Program-made: the position numbers and the translations under genes
Source: Acanthosoma haemorrhoidale
Taxonomy: Eukaryota; Arthropoda; Insecta; Hemiptera; Acanthosomatidae
Reading direction: 5' to 3'
Assembly (NCBI GenBank): GCA_930367205.1
Contig: OV884012.1
Span: forward strand, 35,603,520 to 35,667,519
DNA length: 64,000 nt
Shown here: positions 1 to 11,600 of the stretch, in pieces
Numbering within the stretch: the stretch's first letter is position 1
Layout of the letters: every line of letters starts with the position of its first letter
Notes under the pieces: generated by a model
Database searches by the model: none
Seen by the model: only the letters and a program-made list of their open reading frames with translations
Told to the model about the DNA's origin: nothing

Positions 1-3000
1 AACTACTCTCTTTTCATATTAAACAAAAAAACCTTATAGAATAATAATAAAGCAACACAGTTACCGCTGGTATTTCTGAGGATTAACAAGAGCTTCATAG
101 AGAATAGTGTCATTCATGGCTAAATACCATGAATAAATTACAAAAGATATTATGTTTTCCCCTTAGCCACTAGTGGCTTGTTACCGAATAGATTATTTTG
201 CATCGATTATGAATTAAATATTATTTTCTAATTAAATTGACGCAAGAAGTTTGTAAAATATTAAATATAGTTCTATTGCTGAATCTCAACTTTATTTTTG
301 TATTACCTTTGAAATTATTCGCCCGGCTCTGAAGAGTCCTTAACTTCGAGGAAAAAATCAAAACTTTATATCTTAATTTGAGCTGAGATTGAAGAAATCT
401 CAAAACTTAACGAAATGGGCACGACTTTGTTGCTTTTAATTGTTTCTTCTACTTGGTGTTATTGTTATTCTTACCAAAACCTAATCAGAATATTTTGATT
501 TGTTGCGAAATATACTTTTAAAATTTATGATACATTCAATCATTTCTAGAACGTCTATCATTGAGGATACATAAAATCCTACAGACCAAGGGGGGATCGC
601 ATAAAACCTGAATGAAAGTCTGTAACCCTTCGTGCTCGGCAATTATTGCAATACAAATGCTTCAACCATTCTTCCTATTCGCAAGCTCTGAGAAACTGTA
701 AACGAGTGAAGATAAGAAAAATCCTTTCGCGCTTAAGTGGTATATGAGTTATGGTGAGCGCTCACACCTAAACAACTTGTGAAGCGGTGAGTGATAAAGC
801 CACACTACACTCTCTCTGAAGGGTCGGTAAACTTTCGGACGACTCATCGTGGGAAAACGCCGACTGGATTCGAAAATGAGAAATTGGCAGTTTGATTGTT
901 TGAGGATTCCGTTCTCTGGAAGTGTGACTCAATGCTTTTCCTTCAGGGCGATGAGTAATCGCTTGTCGCACTTAGGTAGGACTTTTTAACGAACCACTCT
1001 TTTGTAAATACACACACTCCAGGGATAAACATACATCAGAAGTTCGTGACAGAAAGCAAATAATAATTCTTCGAACGGAGTAAAGAGATGTAGAGAGAAA
1101 GAAAAAACACTACTTAAACGCGAGAGTAAAAACCATTTAAACATTGCGAAACCCAAAAGGGTGAGGAGATAATTTTAAACTGGCATGGGCCCATCCAGGA
1201 TTTTCACCATGGGAGTATAAAGGGTACAATCTATAATTAGTCAGTATGATCTATAATGTAACACAAAATGTATCACACCCCTACACATTATATATTTAAT
1301 GTAATTTTTTTATCTGTCTCTCCAGGACTCTCTTTTAGCTACACCACTGTATGATACAGACGTAATTAAATTGATCTGAAGGAAGGTATATTCCACTGGA
1401 CCTTGACCTATGATAATTAACTGTTGGATAATTTACAATAATAGAAAGCACGATAAATTAAATTATACGAGACGTTGTCCCTTTCTATTAACTGTTCACA
1501 TTTCTTAAGTCATAGTGTGATTTTATACGATATGACCAAAACAAAGACAACAATGTGAAAAATGAATTCAAGATTATGTAAAAAAGCATTAAACAGTTTA
1601 ATTAAAAGAAATCTCAATAGAATATCTCCCTTCATTCGTTTATAATCTATTTTCGGTTTAGATTTTTAATTGAATGATTTTTTATTTAATTTACAGAGTT
1701 GTTTTAATAAATAAAACAAACTATTTTCGAAGAAAATCACAGCTTTCTTTCTGAATCCATAATTTAGATGATAGATAATGATGATGAAACCGAAAATTGA
1801 AGCTGTGATGATCAAACTGGAAATGCCTGTGATGATATATCAGAAATTTATTAGCATAGACCAATATAGACACAGCTGTGTACACACACAATCAGACATA
1901 AAATTGTTTTATCATATTTCGGCACTGAAAATGCTTCAGGTTTATCCATAATTCGTTTACGATTTATTAGGGTGCCGTTCGCCTGGGCTCGTGTGTCATT
2001 ATATATAATAAATTTTGAGATTAACCTGTAATAATAATACTCATATTAAATATCGTAATTGCCCACAATATTCTTCGGTATCGATGTTTGTTATAATGCG
2101 TCCAATAATTGCGACGTTTCGGACTCCGTCAAGCTATAAATGTCATCTTGTTCCATATTAAATATTAATTAATAAAAATTAAAAGTTCAATAAGTAATTG
2201 CCAGTAACTTAATTTTGTTTTTGGAATGGTTGTATCTATCAGTAGATAGGGCTGATTGACGGATGCAACCGTTATTTATTATTTAATGTGGAATAACATG
2301 ACATGGCTCGCTTGATGTTGGACTAAATGAGTCCGAAACGACGCAATTACTGTATGAATTTATATCTAAAATCGATTCGGAAGGTCATTGTGCACAAGTG
2401 TAATGTATAATAAACAAAGGTATCTTTCAAAATAATAAATATGAGATAATATTCATTGTTGAACGTACATGTTGCATAAGAGATTCAAATCGACATTCGT
2501 GGCCACTGTTCATAGTTAGTTTGAAGAGCTGCTAAAAAAGTGACAGAGACTGATAGATACAGAGTAGCCTCAGTGGGCACTCTCCTATCCTACTGACTAC
2601 CTACAAAAGCTATTTGGGTAGGGTAGATTATGAATGTTACCTGAGGCTGCTCTGTCACCTTGCATTCAAGTTGTGTCTGAAATAAAATCCAAATTCTACT
2701 TGAACTTGGGAAAACACCAAAAAAAATAGATAAATAATAAATCTATCAGATCATTTTACGGCCACTCTCGTAGAATCAAATGACCACCGCGATGAAATTC
2801 ATCATTCAATAATGTCCCTCAGCCGGATTCGGACTTCTATCATTATTTTCCCATCATATACCTCATTCCTATATTTAAAAAATGTGTATTGCGCCAATAA
2901 AATTTAGCCCATAACTAATGCAATAAAAGTTTAGTGAATAATAAAAGAAATTGAAATATTGAGAAATAATTTGACCACTGAATCCTTGGATCAACTCGAT

Positions 3001-3053
3001 AATTAATTTGTTTTCATTGTAAATATATGTTATAAAAATTATATTTGAGTTTG
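1..3053. other. AT-rich non-coding stretch
   Basis: No gene recognised. The block at about 740-1000 is less AT-rich than its surroundings and carries a 67-codon open frame on the minus strand, with no recognisable protein content. Around 1180-1350 there is a segment ending in a 'TAGCTACACCACTG' motif of the kind often seen at the ends of short DNA transposons, but I could not find a matching opposite end. A separate inverted repeat at 2538-2662 is listed on its own. Confidence 0.4.
2538..2662. repeat. Imperfect inverted repeat, MITE-like
   Basis: The left arm (2538-2573) contains GTGACAGAG and then TAGCCTCAG. The right arm (2639-2662) is the reverse complement of a shorter version in which GTGACAGAG is followed almost directly by CAGCCTCAG. 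The left arm holds an extra segment of about 15 bases between the two blocks. The spacing of about 65 bp would let the region fold as a hairpin. It may be a small non-autonomous DNA transposon or a chance foldback; no flanking target duplication is obvious. Confidence 0.35.
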
Positions 3054-3281
3054 CACTACATGCCTAGAGAGACTCTAGGCTCAGCCTTCAGTGGACTCTC
3101 ACCACTGCACCGCAACATTTCCACCTCTACCGAGGCTTCCCACACTCCTTAATTCCTTCACTCCACCTTTAAACAGGTACTTCTAGTAAAAGGGTCCACT
3201 CGCCCCAAATAAATTCCTTTATTTTTCCCTTATCTATAATGTTAAAAATTTGAGAGCCAAGAAGGGGGAAAAAAAAAAAAA
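3054..3281 (+). mobile_element. LINE group A, 3' end fragment with poly(A)
   Basis: This is a 5'-truncated copy containing only the 3' untranslated region of the group A retrotransposon. It matches the post-ORF part of the copy at 11601-12311 and the minus-strand copy at 60108-60348. It opens with a perfect hairpin, GCCTAGAG / CTCTAGGC, then a second one, CAGTGG / CCACTG. It ends in a run of about 13 A. No coding sequence is present. I see no clean target duplication, so the exact 5' boundary is uncertain by a few bases. Confidence 0.7.
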
Positions 3282-3299
3282 TGTTTTATAGTTATGGTC

Positions 3300-3700
3300 A
3301 GAGTGTTGTGGAAAAATTAGGTTCAGACACATTGCGTTTTTTGACTCGTTGCAGCACCTAACCAACCCAGTGTTTAACACTATGACCCCAACACCCCTCC
3401 CGCACCGATGGCAACAGACTGTCGTGGAAAAATTAGGTTAAGAATTAGCATGTAAGTTAGTTTTAAGTTTGATAAAATACGTGACCCCCATCACCTTTAT
3501 TAGAGTCAGTTCAGTCCAGTCACGTATAACGTGTATCATTATACTTGTTTATTCCATTATATAATTTTTATAAAATAACAAAACCTGTATATAATGTAGC
3601 GATGCTACAGGAAATACAAAAATAATTTGTAAATAGATTCCCCTGAGGATCTATAATTGTATATAATTATCTGTGAATTTAAAGGGGCTAGGAACAAGAA
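3300..3700 (+). mobile_element. LINE group B, truncated 3' end
   Basis: The fragment encodes the last residues of a Jockey-type reverse transcriptase ORF (SLQHLTNPVFNTM-like, ending in a stop near 3438), followed by the group B 3' UTR. That UTR is shared with 22676-23158 and, on the minus strand, 49793-50330. It lies directly after the group A poly(A) tract. The stretch GTGGAAAAATTAGGTT occurs twice, near 3309 and 3424, so the 5' part carries a short internal duplication or rearrangement. The tail ends near 3700 without a clear poly(A). Confidence 0.7.
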
Positions 3701-4926
3701 AGTTCTTAAAGATCATTGTACTTCTGGCCGAAGATGACAAAAGCTCTGTGGTTCACTTCTTTGCCACATTCCCGTAAACTTGTACTTGAAAGTTGTACTG
3801 AAGTGCTGAGCGTTTCAGAGAGAATAACTGTCACACTGATGGTTTTCAGTCCTAAGAGAGCCGAAAAATAAACAAAAAGGACCCGACCTTGTGAGGAACA
3901 TAATACATGTGACATTATTAATGTTTCCTATGAAGTTGTAAAAACACTTTCTTTATTTTCCTTATCAAGTTTGGACATCCCGCGTGTAATTCTGCACTTC
4001 CCCGGCCGAGCTAAGATATCAGCTACACGTTGAAACGAGACGACGTCTAAATTTATTTAAATGCCCCCACAGGCGCCGGGAAGATAAATATGCATGAAGT
4101 GTCCCGGTGTTTTGGACAAGCCGTTCCCTCCTGGGTCCCAGGGAATCCTAAAGAGGCTACGGGAGCTGGCACGCTGCTGGAATATCTCTAGCTCATGCTT
4201 TAGGCTTTTAGCAAATAGCTTTCATTAGCTGCCTCTTTGTATGAACTACTGCTCAAGTGCCGCAATTTGGGCAGGTTAGCCTTATAAGGGGTGCGCTTTT
4301 GAGATATCTCTTCTGACCCTTTTTGATTGGATAGGACCCAATAAGGTTTATTTGTTTTTCTGCCTGGCTTGGTGACCATTTGCATTCAAAATGAGACTTT
4401 CATTAGTTTTTATGAATTATATATCATTACTGATATATAAACTTAATTTATATTTATTTCCGGTTGTAGGTTGTTATATAAATAAATTATAATGTTTTCT
4501 ACAGTACAAATTCAACAATCACCAGGTGACAGTTTTATAGTCAAAATCATTAGTGGAGAAATAGAAATTAAGCAGGCAGGTGGCTCGTCTATTTACTTAC
4601 GTGTTAACATTTGTGTTTTTCTCTCAGATAGCCCCTTGGGATTCAGGTACTCCTAAATAGTGGCCAAACATAAAAGACCACCAATACCGGACACTAAGAA
4701 GTATGAAAAGTTTATAAGGAGAGCTTTAAAATTTGAGATGAATTATGTTTTAAGACTGCTATCATCTGACGGAAAGAGCAACGTAGACAATCGCCCCGCG
4801 TCTTTTTGCAATTACAGCCTTTACCTTTTTTATTGCACATGCGTCGCCTTGACCTATACACATTATCCCCATGGAACCCTGAATGTTCGTTATCCCTTAC
4901 CTATTTAGAATGGTTGTACTATTATT
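3701..4926. other. Non-coding stretch before LINE-C
   Basis: I recognise no gene. Open frames of 60-82 codons are present on both strands (for example 4660-4908 on the plus strand), but none shows a recognisable domain or a convincing splice context. The sequence just before 4927 is the insertion site of the next element. Confidence 0.35.
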
Positions 4927-4939
4927 TCCAGACTGGGAG

Positions 4940-5374
4940 AACAGTGAGCTTCATGAGATATTTGAGCTGCCTACGGTGGATGAATTCATCCAGCGTAGAC
5001 ATATCAAATTTTTCAACTCATTACAACATTTGACAAACCCGGTGTTTAACACTATAACCCCCGCTCCGTTCCCCCATCGATGGCAGGACGCTGTCGCGGC
5101 TGGAACGCTTTAGTCTTAGGTTCTAGGTATAGGTTTTAGTTTGTTTTGTTTTGTTTTTAGTGTTTAGTGTCGGTAACAAGCCGAAGGTGAGCCTCATCAC
5201 CTAGTGTTGTGGATGTGTTTATAGACTTTTTTACTACAGATCGAAAAGTATTTATATTATGCCTTCCTTCGAATGCATCAGCGCATCAGCAAACTGTAAC
5301 CATATAAATTTTTGTTCATTGTATACTTATAAAAAATAAAAGAGGTTTTGAAATTAAAAAAAAAAAAAAAAAAA
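4940..5374 (+). mobile_element. LINE group C insertion with 13-bp target duplication
   Basis: The insert starts inside the C-terminal part of a Jockey-type ORF2 (the reading near 4970-5112 gives DEFIQRRHIKFFNSLQHL and ends AGTL-stop), continues into a 3' UTR, and ends in a poly(A) run of about 19. It is flanked by the identical 13-mer TCCAGACTGGGAG at 4927-4939 and 5375-5387, which defines both borders. The 3' UTR contains the hairpin AGGTGA / TCACCT (5185-5202) also found in group B. It is a textbook 5'-truncated target-primed insertion and cannot move by itself. Confidence 0.9.
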
Positions 5375-5387
5375 TCCAGACTGGGAG

Positions 5388-6198
5388 TGTTTTTAGCATG
5401 GATATCTTGTTTCCTCTGAATTACGATTGTCTCCATATTTTATTCGTAGACCGGGACAAGGTAAAAAAATTCCGCCATTTTTTCGACAACCGAAGTGCTT
5501 CAGAGCCAATAAGCGACCCATCCTCGACGACTTTTAAGGACCTATTCTTGTCTGGCGATAGCAGGACACGCGCGACCACTCGAGACAAAGTGCCACTTAT
5601 GTTGCCGCCCGGTGATATAAACAGGGGAGCATATAAATAAGGCCAGTCTGGCACTTGAGGGTCCGACTATTTAAGGGCGCTCTTTTATAGCGAGGCATTC
5701 TTTTCCTTTTCAAGACCAGCTGGGAACAATTGTCAGTTTCTCAAATGACCTTTATATAGAATGAAATCCCCTATAGAACCTATAGGGCAATGGAAGTATT
5801 TGCAGCTCAAAGTCTCATAATCTATTTTTTTTTTCTATTTTACAGATATTTTTAACAACCCATATTCATCTTAAAAATTCAGAGCTCAAAAGCTAATTCA
5901 GATTAAAGGACACATTAATGAAGGCGAAACAGTAAGGCGAAAGAACAATATAAATCGGGTATTTAATATCACCCTGCCTGATTTTGCTAGCTCAATTTTT
6001 AGGAGGTATCCATTAACCGGGATGTTCAATAAATAACTAAAATATTTTAGGTCAAAAATACCAAATATATTTTTATGGTAATTTAATTTTTAATAATTTA
6101 TAAACTCAGGTGGGCAGAAACTGTTTTTTTTGAAATTTTTTTTTACCTTTAAGAACATTATTTAAATGATATACTCCAAAAAATACAATTTAGTTTTT
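5388..6198. other. AT-rich non-coding stretch
   Basis: This continues the pre-insertion sequence that LINE-C interrupted. An 80-codon open frame at 5398-5640 overlaps an opposite-strand frame of similar length. Neither looks like a known protein, so I treat both as chance. Confidence 0.35.
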
Positions 6199-6209
6199 AA
6201 ATATTAGTC

Positions 6210-6270
6210 GAAGGCAGATTGTAATTTTAGCACAATAAAGGATTATAATAAAAAAAAAAAAAAAAAAAAA
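6210..6270 (+). mobile_element. Ultrashort LINE group D tail (about 60 bp)
   Basis: This insert is only about 40 bases of group D 3' end (GCAGATTGTAATTTTAGC) plus a poly(A) run of about 22. It is flanked by ATATTAGTC at 6201-6209 and 6271-6279, which may extend to AAATATTAGTC if the A run is counted. The same tail sequence ends the larger group D copy at 6320-6990. It is an extreme case of 5' truncation. Confidence 0.8.
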
Positions 6271-6319
6271 ATATTAGTCAAAAAAATTTTTTTAAGTAAT
6301 AATGATTACCGCCGAGGTG

Positions 6320-6990
6320 AAGATCAACATATTACAGAAATGATCCTGTAGAAGTATGGTCCTGAAATAAGCTATGGGGGACAGCGAAAAAGTCGAACAT
6401 CAAGCGCATCCAATCCTTTTAATCAAAAGTCCTGAAAACAATAGTAAATGCCCCTTACTATGTCAGTAACAAAACCCTTCGTAATGATCTTAACATACCC
6501 TACATTCTTGAACTCATCCCTTCCAAGTTTATGAAATTCAATAGTATTCTATCCAACCACCCTAATCCCGTAGCACAGTCATTGCACTGCACCACTCATC
6601 CCTATAATTCTCTTCGGAGACTGAAACGGCAGTGGCCTCATGACCTGCTATAAATGCGTGACAGTGGGAGCCCTGGCAATGGCCATTTTCTCCTTTTTCC
6701 TGAGCGTCTGTGGCTCTCGCGCTCTTCGTCAGCCTTCACTGGATCGTATCCGGTGACGCGGCTGACGAAGGAGCGTGGGGGACTTCCCATGACTCCGCTT
6801 CCTCCTTCGCATGCGAGAGGTGACAAACATGTGGATTTGGGAGGCCTCTGGGCTGTTTGTAAATATTGTATGAATGATCAAGTGAATGATGAATTGTAAA
6901 TATGGTATGAATGAGAACATTTATCTCAATTACCTATTGCCTAATAGGGCAGATTGTAATTTTAGCTCTATAAATACAAATAAAAAAAAT
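6320..6990 (+). mobile_element. LINE group D, ORF2 C-terminus and 3' end, broken
   Basis: Read across frameshifts and stops, the plus strand gives LWGTAKKSNIKRIQSF near 6379, then NDLNIPYILELIPSKF, NHPNPVAQSL and RRLKRQWPHDLL near 6610-6650. This is the conserved C-terminal region that follows the reverse transcriptase domain of Jockey-type elements. The 3' UTR (6655-6960) is unusually GC-rich for this window. The end is the group D tail GCAGATTGTAATTTTAGC plus a short A-rich run. Several stops interrupt the frame, so the copy is dead. The open frames at 6638-6920 lie in the UTR and are not genes. Confidence 0.8.
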
Positions 6991-9675
6991 AATAAATGAT
7001 ATTTTGATCGACATGCTTAGTTTGTTTTGACCCATGCCGTGATTAGCCGATTAAAAGTCGATTTCAAACCCAACTTCTGTAATGGAATGGAGCATCGTCA
7101 ATATATAAAGATTAATAATTGAAAAGACGCTTTCATGCGTTTAACTTCAGTGCTGATCTAGGGACTTTAAATGTAATAACAGTCGGTGAACATCATTTAT
7201 TGTCAGTTTTATTATTAGTAGTATAGTTCTCAGTTCTACTTAAAAATGTTTTACGTTACAATGAAGGTTACGAAAATTACTTAACCCATTCCTATTTCAC
7301 CAGTTCACATCATGAGGTAGGAGCTAAGTAATATTTAGGTTCTGATAAGAATTAAAATGATTACATTTCTGAAGAAGGAAGTGACGCTGCAATATAACTC
7401 ACTGTCAAATACAATGCAATCGCTCAACTAATTATCCACAATGACGAAGAGCTGAGAAGAGAGTTTTCTAAATCGTGGCTTCCATAAGAGGTAGTGCACA
7501 GGTTTCACAGGCCTGTTCAGGGTACCTATAATTGTAGGTAGCTGCCAGGTCTCCCATAACGATATTTATGTCGCGCTGTCTTCGGGTATTTACGAGATTT
7601 CTCTCTTGCCTTGTCTCATTTCTAATCTACAGAATGTAGGTCGTTGGACACGCATCGATAAATAGAAATTCAATTACAGCGGTTTTGCTATTCATGCGAT
7701 GCTTTATTATCTGTGTTTATTCGATTACCTGGTAGAAACTATTCACATTTGGAGCAGTTGCAACTCATTCAGACTGGTGGCGCACGGGTGATCAGTTAGA
7801 GTTAATTAGTTGGAGTTAATTAAAAAGCTATAATTTCTGGAGAACTAATTTCAGTCATCATTAAGCTTAGGAGTTATTTATCTTCTCAACTCAGCATCAC
7901 CTCTGCCAACTGCAACTGTTTAATTAGGGAACTAATCACTGCAGTGTCCTGAGGTAATAATGGCTGATGGTTGGCAAGTAGACAAATAACGCGAAAGTTG
8001 CCCACATCTCTATATTTCGCTTTTGGTTTCTTGTTTCTATGAAGAATAAAGCAGACGTATTCCTTGCAGAGGCAAATTTGTTTGAGGTAATTTTCTGGGC
8101 ATCTCAGCTCATAACAGTTATTTAAGTTGGGTTCCCCCCGATTATTTCCTATAGTCACCGAGAGTGAGCGAACGACTTATTCTGAGTTACCTATTTCAGG
8201 CTCAGTAAATCTGAGACTCAGTGTTTTTCCTAATAGCTTGTGAGTATACTACCATCGAGCATGGAGGCTTCATAGTTTTGCCACCATGGTGTTTATCAGC
8301 TAACCAGTTCAGGGAGGGATTATACTAGATGGGTGTATAGTGCTTAACAAAGCTCAGCCTGGCCTTTGGCTATTGGACTATTCGCTCCGTACAATTGAAA
8401 ATTCAAGTTTTTATTATAATAGGAAAAATAATTACGTAATTTGAAACATATTATGAACATGAAACATGTTATGATGCCCCACGATAGTGACTAACATTGT
8501 GGCTAGAAAACATGTAGAAATGGATTCTTCTCCACTAGCTGTGATTTATTTTAAACTATATGAAAACATCACAAATTTAGTTTATGTAACTAAATATGAG
8601 CAACTTGAAAACGGACCAGTTCTATGATGGACTGCTTATGAGGCTGTAAAAAGATAAGCTTTACTCATGACTCCTCAGCCGGCACTAATCAGGTCAGGAT
8701 CGACACGAAGGACTGTCACAGATTCGTTCTGCTCCAAGGAGGTTCGTGGCGTGGAAAATTGTTCATTAACCCAGTTCTTAGGAGGGTCACTAGTCAGGTC
8801 TAGCTTTGACTCTATTTAAATAGAATTAGGTGACTGTCAACTTTTGCTTTTGATTAATTAACAAATTGAAATGTGACAGTCTTTAATTAATTGCGATGTG
8901 CAGCTCTCTCAATTGTATGCTTTGATATTTTCACTGTCACTCTTTGTTCTGATTTAGGTATCATGATTTTGATGAAGTATATTATAATGAGTGGCAATTT
9001 TATTTGTCAAAAATTAACATTACAAAAGGCGTTTTGTTAGTGTGTGGATGCCTTAGGTTTTTCGTTATTGCAAATCATGGCATAATTGATTTTTAGTGGT
9101 GTATGCAGGATTAATTAATAAGTATAAACTGTTTTTATTAAGAACAACGACTCTGAACAGATCTGTTTAACTGAGGCAAACGCGCTCAGTTCCGATGTTC
9201 TACCGTGGTGATGCTTGGTGATCAAATCTCAACTTTTATTTCGTTTTTCTGGATAGGATTGCCTACTTTAAGTCGAAAATTGAACTTGAGTGTCCTTTAG
9301 TATTCAGGCAAGCCTAAGTGAAGTTTTATGAAAAAAACAAATGTTTAATGCACATCAAACGTAATTTTATAGTAAGATAATAAGAGAGTTATGCTTTTCA
9401 TAAACTAGCCTTCAATACTCTGTTTTGAATGTGCCTTACACGGTTTTCTACTTTACCACAATCGTGTTAATATTCGAAGTAAACAGCGTGTAATATCTCT
9501 TCGGTTACCTCACTGGTATTTTTAGAACAATCTTACCATCTTGCCATCTCCTTCCTGTTATCGTTGTTCAACTGCAACTGTAAGTGATTAAAGTAGGATT
9601 TTTTAGCCTTCTTCACAAACACAAACTTAAGTAGTATCTAATATACTTAGAAATATTAATTTTTCTTTTAATTAG
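6991..9675. other. AT-rich non-coding stretch
   Basis: I see no gene, repeat family or RNA here. A 90-codon minus-strand frame at 7886-8158 has no recognisable domain. The stretch could be intergenic, or an intron of a gene whose candidate exons follow at 9676 and 10278. Confidence 0.35.
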
Positions 9676-9887
9676 ACTCATACCACGGTGGCATATGGAA
9701 CATACGTGATCCCGCCACTGGTGGAGCTGGTAGAATCACGGACAAGAAAGCTCGTGACCATCCCTGGAAGCTAGGCCGCTTCTGCATATCAATGAGAGAA
9801 AATAGAAGCCGGCCTGGAATAACAATGGAGGCTCCAGGAGCGTTTACCTTGTGCTTCGGTAATGTGCTCCTCCTGCCTGCCTTGTAG
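9676..9887 (+). other. Possible exon or repeat, less AT-rich island
   Basis: A pyrimidine-rich tract ending in AATTAG precedes 9676. From 9678 one plus frame is open for 69 codons, starting SYHGGIWNIRDPATGGAG and ending in TAG at 9885-9887. A possible donor (GGTAATGT) lies at about 9858. The segment is clearly richer in G and C than its neighbours, and the minus strand is open for 80 codons as well, which weakens the case for either frame. I do not recognise the peptide. It may be an exon, a pseudo-exon or part of an unknown repeat. Confidence 0.2.
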
Positions 9888-10277
9888 GCACCGCTCCTCT
9901 GAACGGCCAAAGAGCTTAGGGATCTTCGCTGCGAGTTACAAATAGCTATGGCATGCCTCAGATCTCTTGAGGATGATAAGAGGTTGGCGTTACTTGATCT
10001 GATATATATTATAGACTTGCTGATAGCAAGACTTGCAAATTCTTTTGAAGATATAGATCATTATTTCATTAATGTGTACTAAAATAAAGCAGTTTCATGT
10101 ACGAAGTACAGCCCCTGTTTGTATAAATTGTTTATTAAGGAGTTTCTGCGGTTGAAAAATTGTATTTAGCTGCAGATCCTCCATTGGTACCTTCAAACAA
10201 AATTGTCTTCTTCCAGATCATGTATTGACTCACAAACTGTATTAGTTTTTTACCCCTTTGTCTCCTTTTATTTACAG

Positions 10278-10388
10278 GACTCCTTTACGTCGGAGTTTAT
10301 GAAACCATATTATCCCTATGCGGATTTTGGTTTTGTGACACCTCTGTCTATTTTGGTGATTGTGATTGCGCTGTTCCACCTAGAGAAA
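10278..10388 (+). CDS. Candidate exon with one membrane segment, unidentified
   Basis: A very good acceptor (long T/C tract followed by TTTACAG) sits directly before 10278. The next 37 codons are open in phase 0, to a possible donor AAA|GTAAAT at 10388/10389. The peptide begins DSFTSEFMKPYYPYADFG and continues into FVTPLSILVIVIALFHLEK, a likely membrane-spanning segment. If the donor is not used, the frame ends four codons later at TAG (10401-10403), so this could also be a last exon ending ...LEKVNVK. The length is a multiple of three and base composition is above background. I cannot assign a family. It lacks the GCCGA-type motif expected for the second membrane segment of a tetraspanin, so I do not join it to the gene at 27340. 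Confidence 0.4.
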
Positions 10389-10403
10389 GTAAATGTGAAA
10401 TAG

Positions 10404-11600
10404 AGGTCCCATCCGATTTCATACACACTAGAAAGTGTCATTAATTATTTTGCAATTAAAAAAGATACTATTAATACCCTTTCAAACTAAAATTCAATTA
10501 TAAATTATCATGATTTATCTTCTGAGGTATTTTTTCACGCTAGCCGTGATATGTAATGAGGCTATTGAATTCCTCAACGCTCTGGCCTAATGGAACTTAA
10601 TACTCAATGTGTTCGGTGGACCGTGAAAAGGTTTGAATTTTGCCTTCGCTGTATGGATCGAATTTCGCAATGAAGCGCGAACAAAGGTTTTTTTTGGCTT
10701 GTAGGCAGATTGTACTGGCGGGTTAAGTGCGCCGTATGGCCCTCACTGAACCTCTGAAGGTTTGAATGGCAACGATTGAGTGAGCAGGCTGGGCTGTGGG
10801 CAAAGACAATGGGCCCTTAGTGCAGGTACGACCCCACTGCTGTTTATCTGTAGGGTTATTAACTAAGATCAGCAGAGGGGTAAAGAGCTGTGCACTAATG
10901 GCACCCAAACATAACTACAATAAGTTTCGAGCCCGGAGAAACAGTGTGAATCGTCTATTTAATCCACCCCATCCTTGATATTAGACGGTTTTCAAAATAA
11001 CATATTTACTTTTTATAATATTCATTATTTGACAAAATAGTGATTTTCAGTGGCCAAGTAATAGTTTTTTTTTAATCATTTTACGTTTTTATTTTTTAAT
11101 AAACTGACGTGGAGAGTCGTCGGGACAAAACTATGATTTCTTTCAATATTATTCACTTGTTGCGCCCTTAATTTTTTTTATGCATAGACATTTAGAAACA
11201 AAATATAGGTTATAATCGATGTAAACAGATTTTGTCATTTTAAAAAAAAATCTCAGATCTCATTCGTTGAACAATAAATATTTTCTCACTTTGTATTTAG
11301 GTTTAGCCTACAGTTTATTAGTGTAAATACGCTTACCCACTTTCCATCTTTAGTTGGGTTTCCAGTAGAACTGCATAATCTGTGTATACTGATATGAATT
11401 CATTCGTGCATACCAGTGTTAATATCGACATCTTTAATAATAAACGAATATATCTCATTAAGTCAGCTCTGGAAAAAGACCCGTTGAAGACAAGGGGTTT
11501 AACTTAGTCATCAATCAGAACCAGTAAAAATACCCAATGATTTTTTTTAACTCTCGACTAAATTATATTACCATATATATATAATTTAATATTTATAACT
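10404..11600. other. Non-coding stretch
   Basis: Mostly AT-rich. The block 10700-10980 is less AT-rich, with overlapping 60-codon frames on both strands, and looks like a piece of an unidentified repeat rather than a gene. Nothing else is recognised. Confidence 0.35.

Noticed and set aside
4660..4908. 82-codon plus-strand frame, possible small gene
   Set aside because: No domain, an overlapping frame of similar length, and it continues through what looks like random sequence up to a LINE insertion site.
6638..6920. Overlapping 60-80 codon frames on both strands
   Set aside because: They lie in the GC-rich 3' UTR of the group D LINE and share no similarity with proteins I know.
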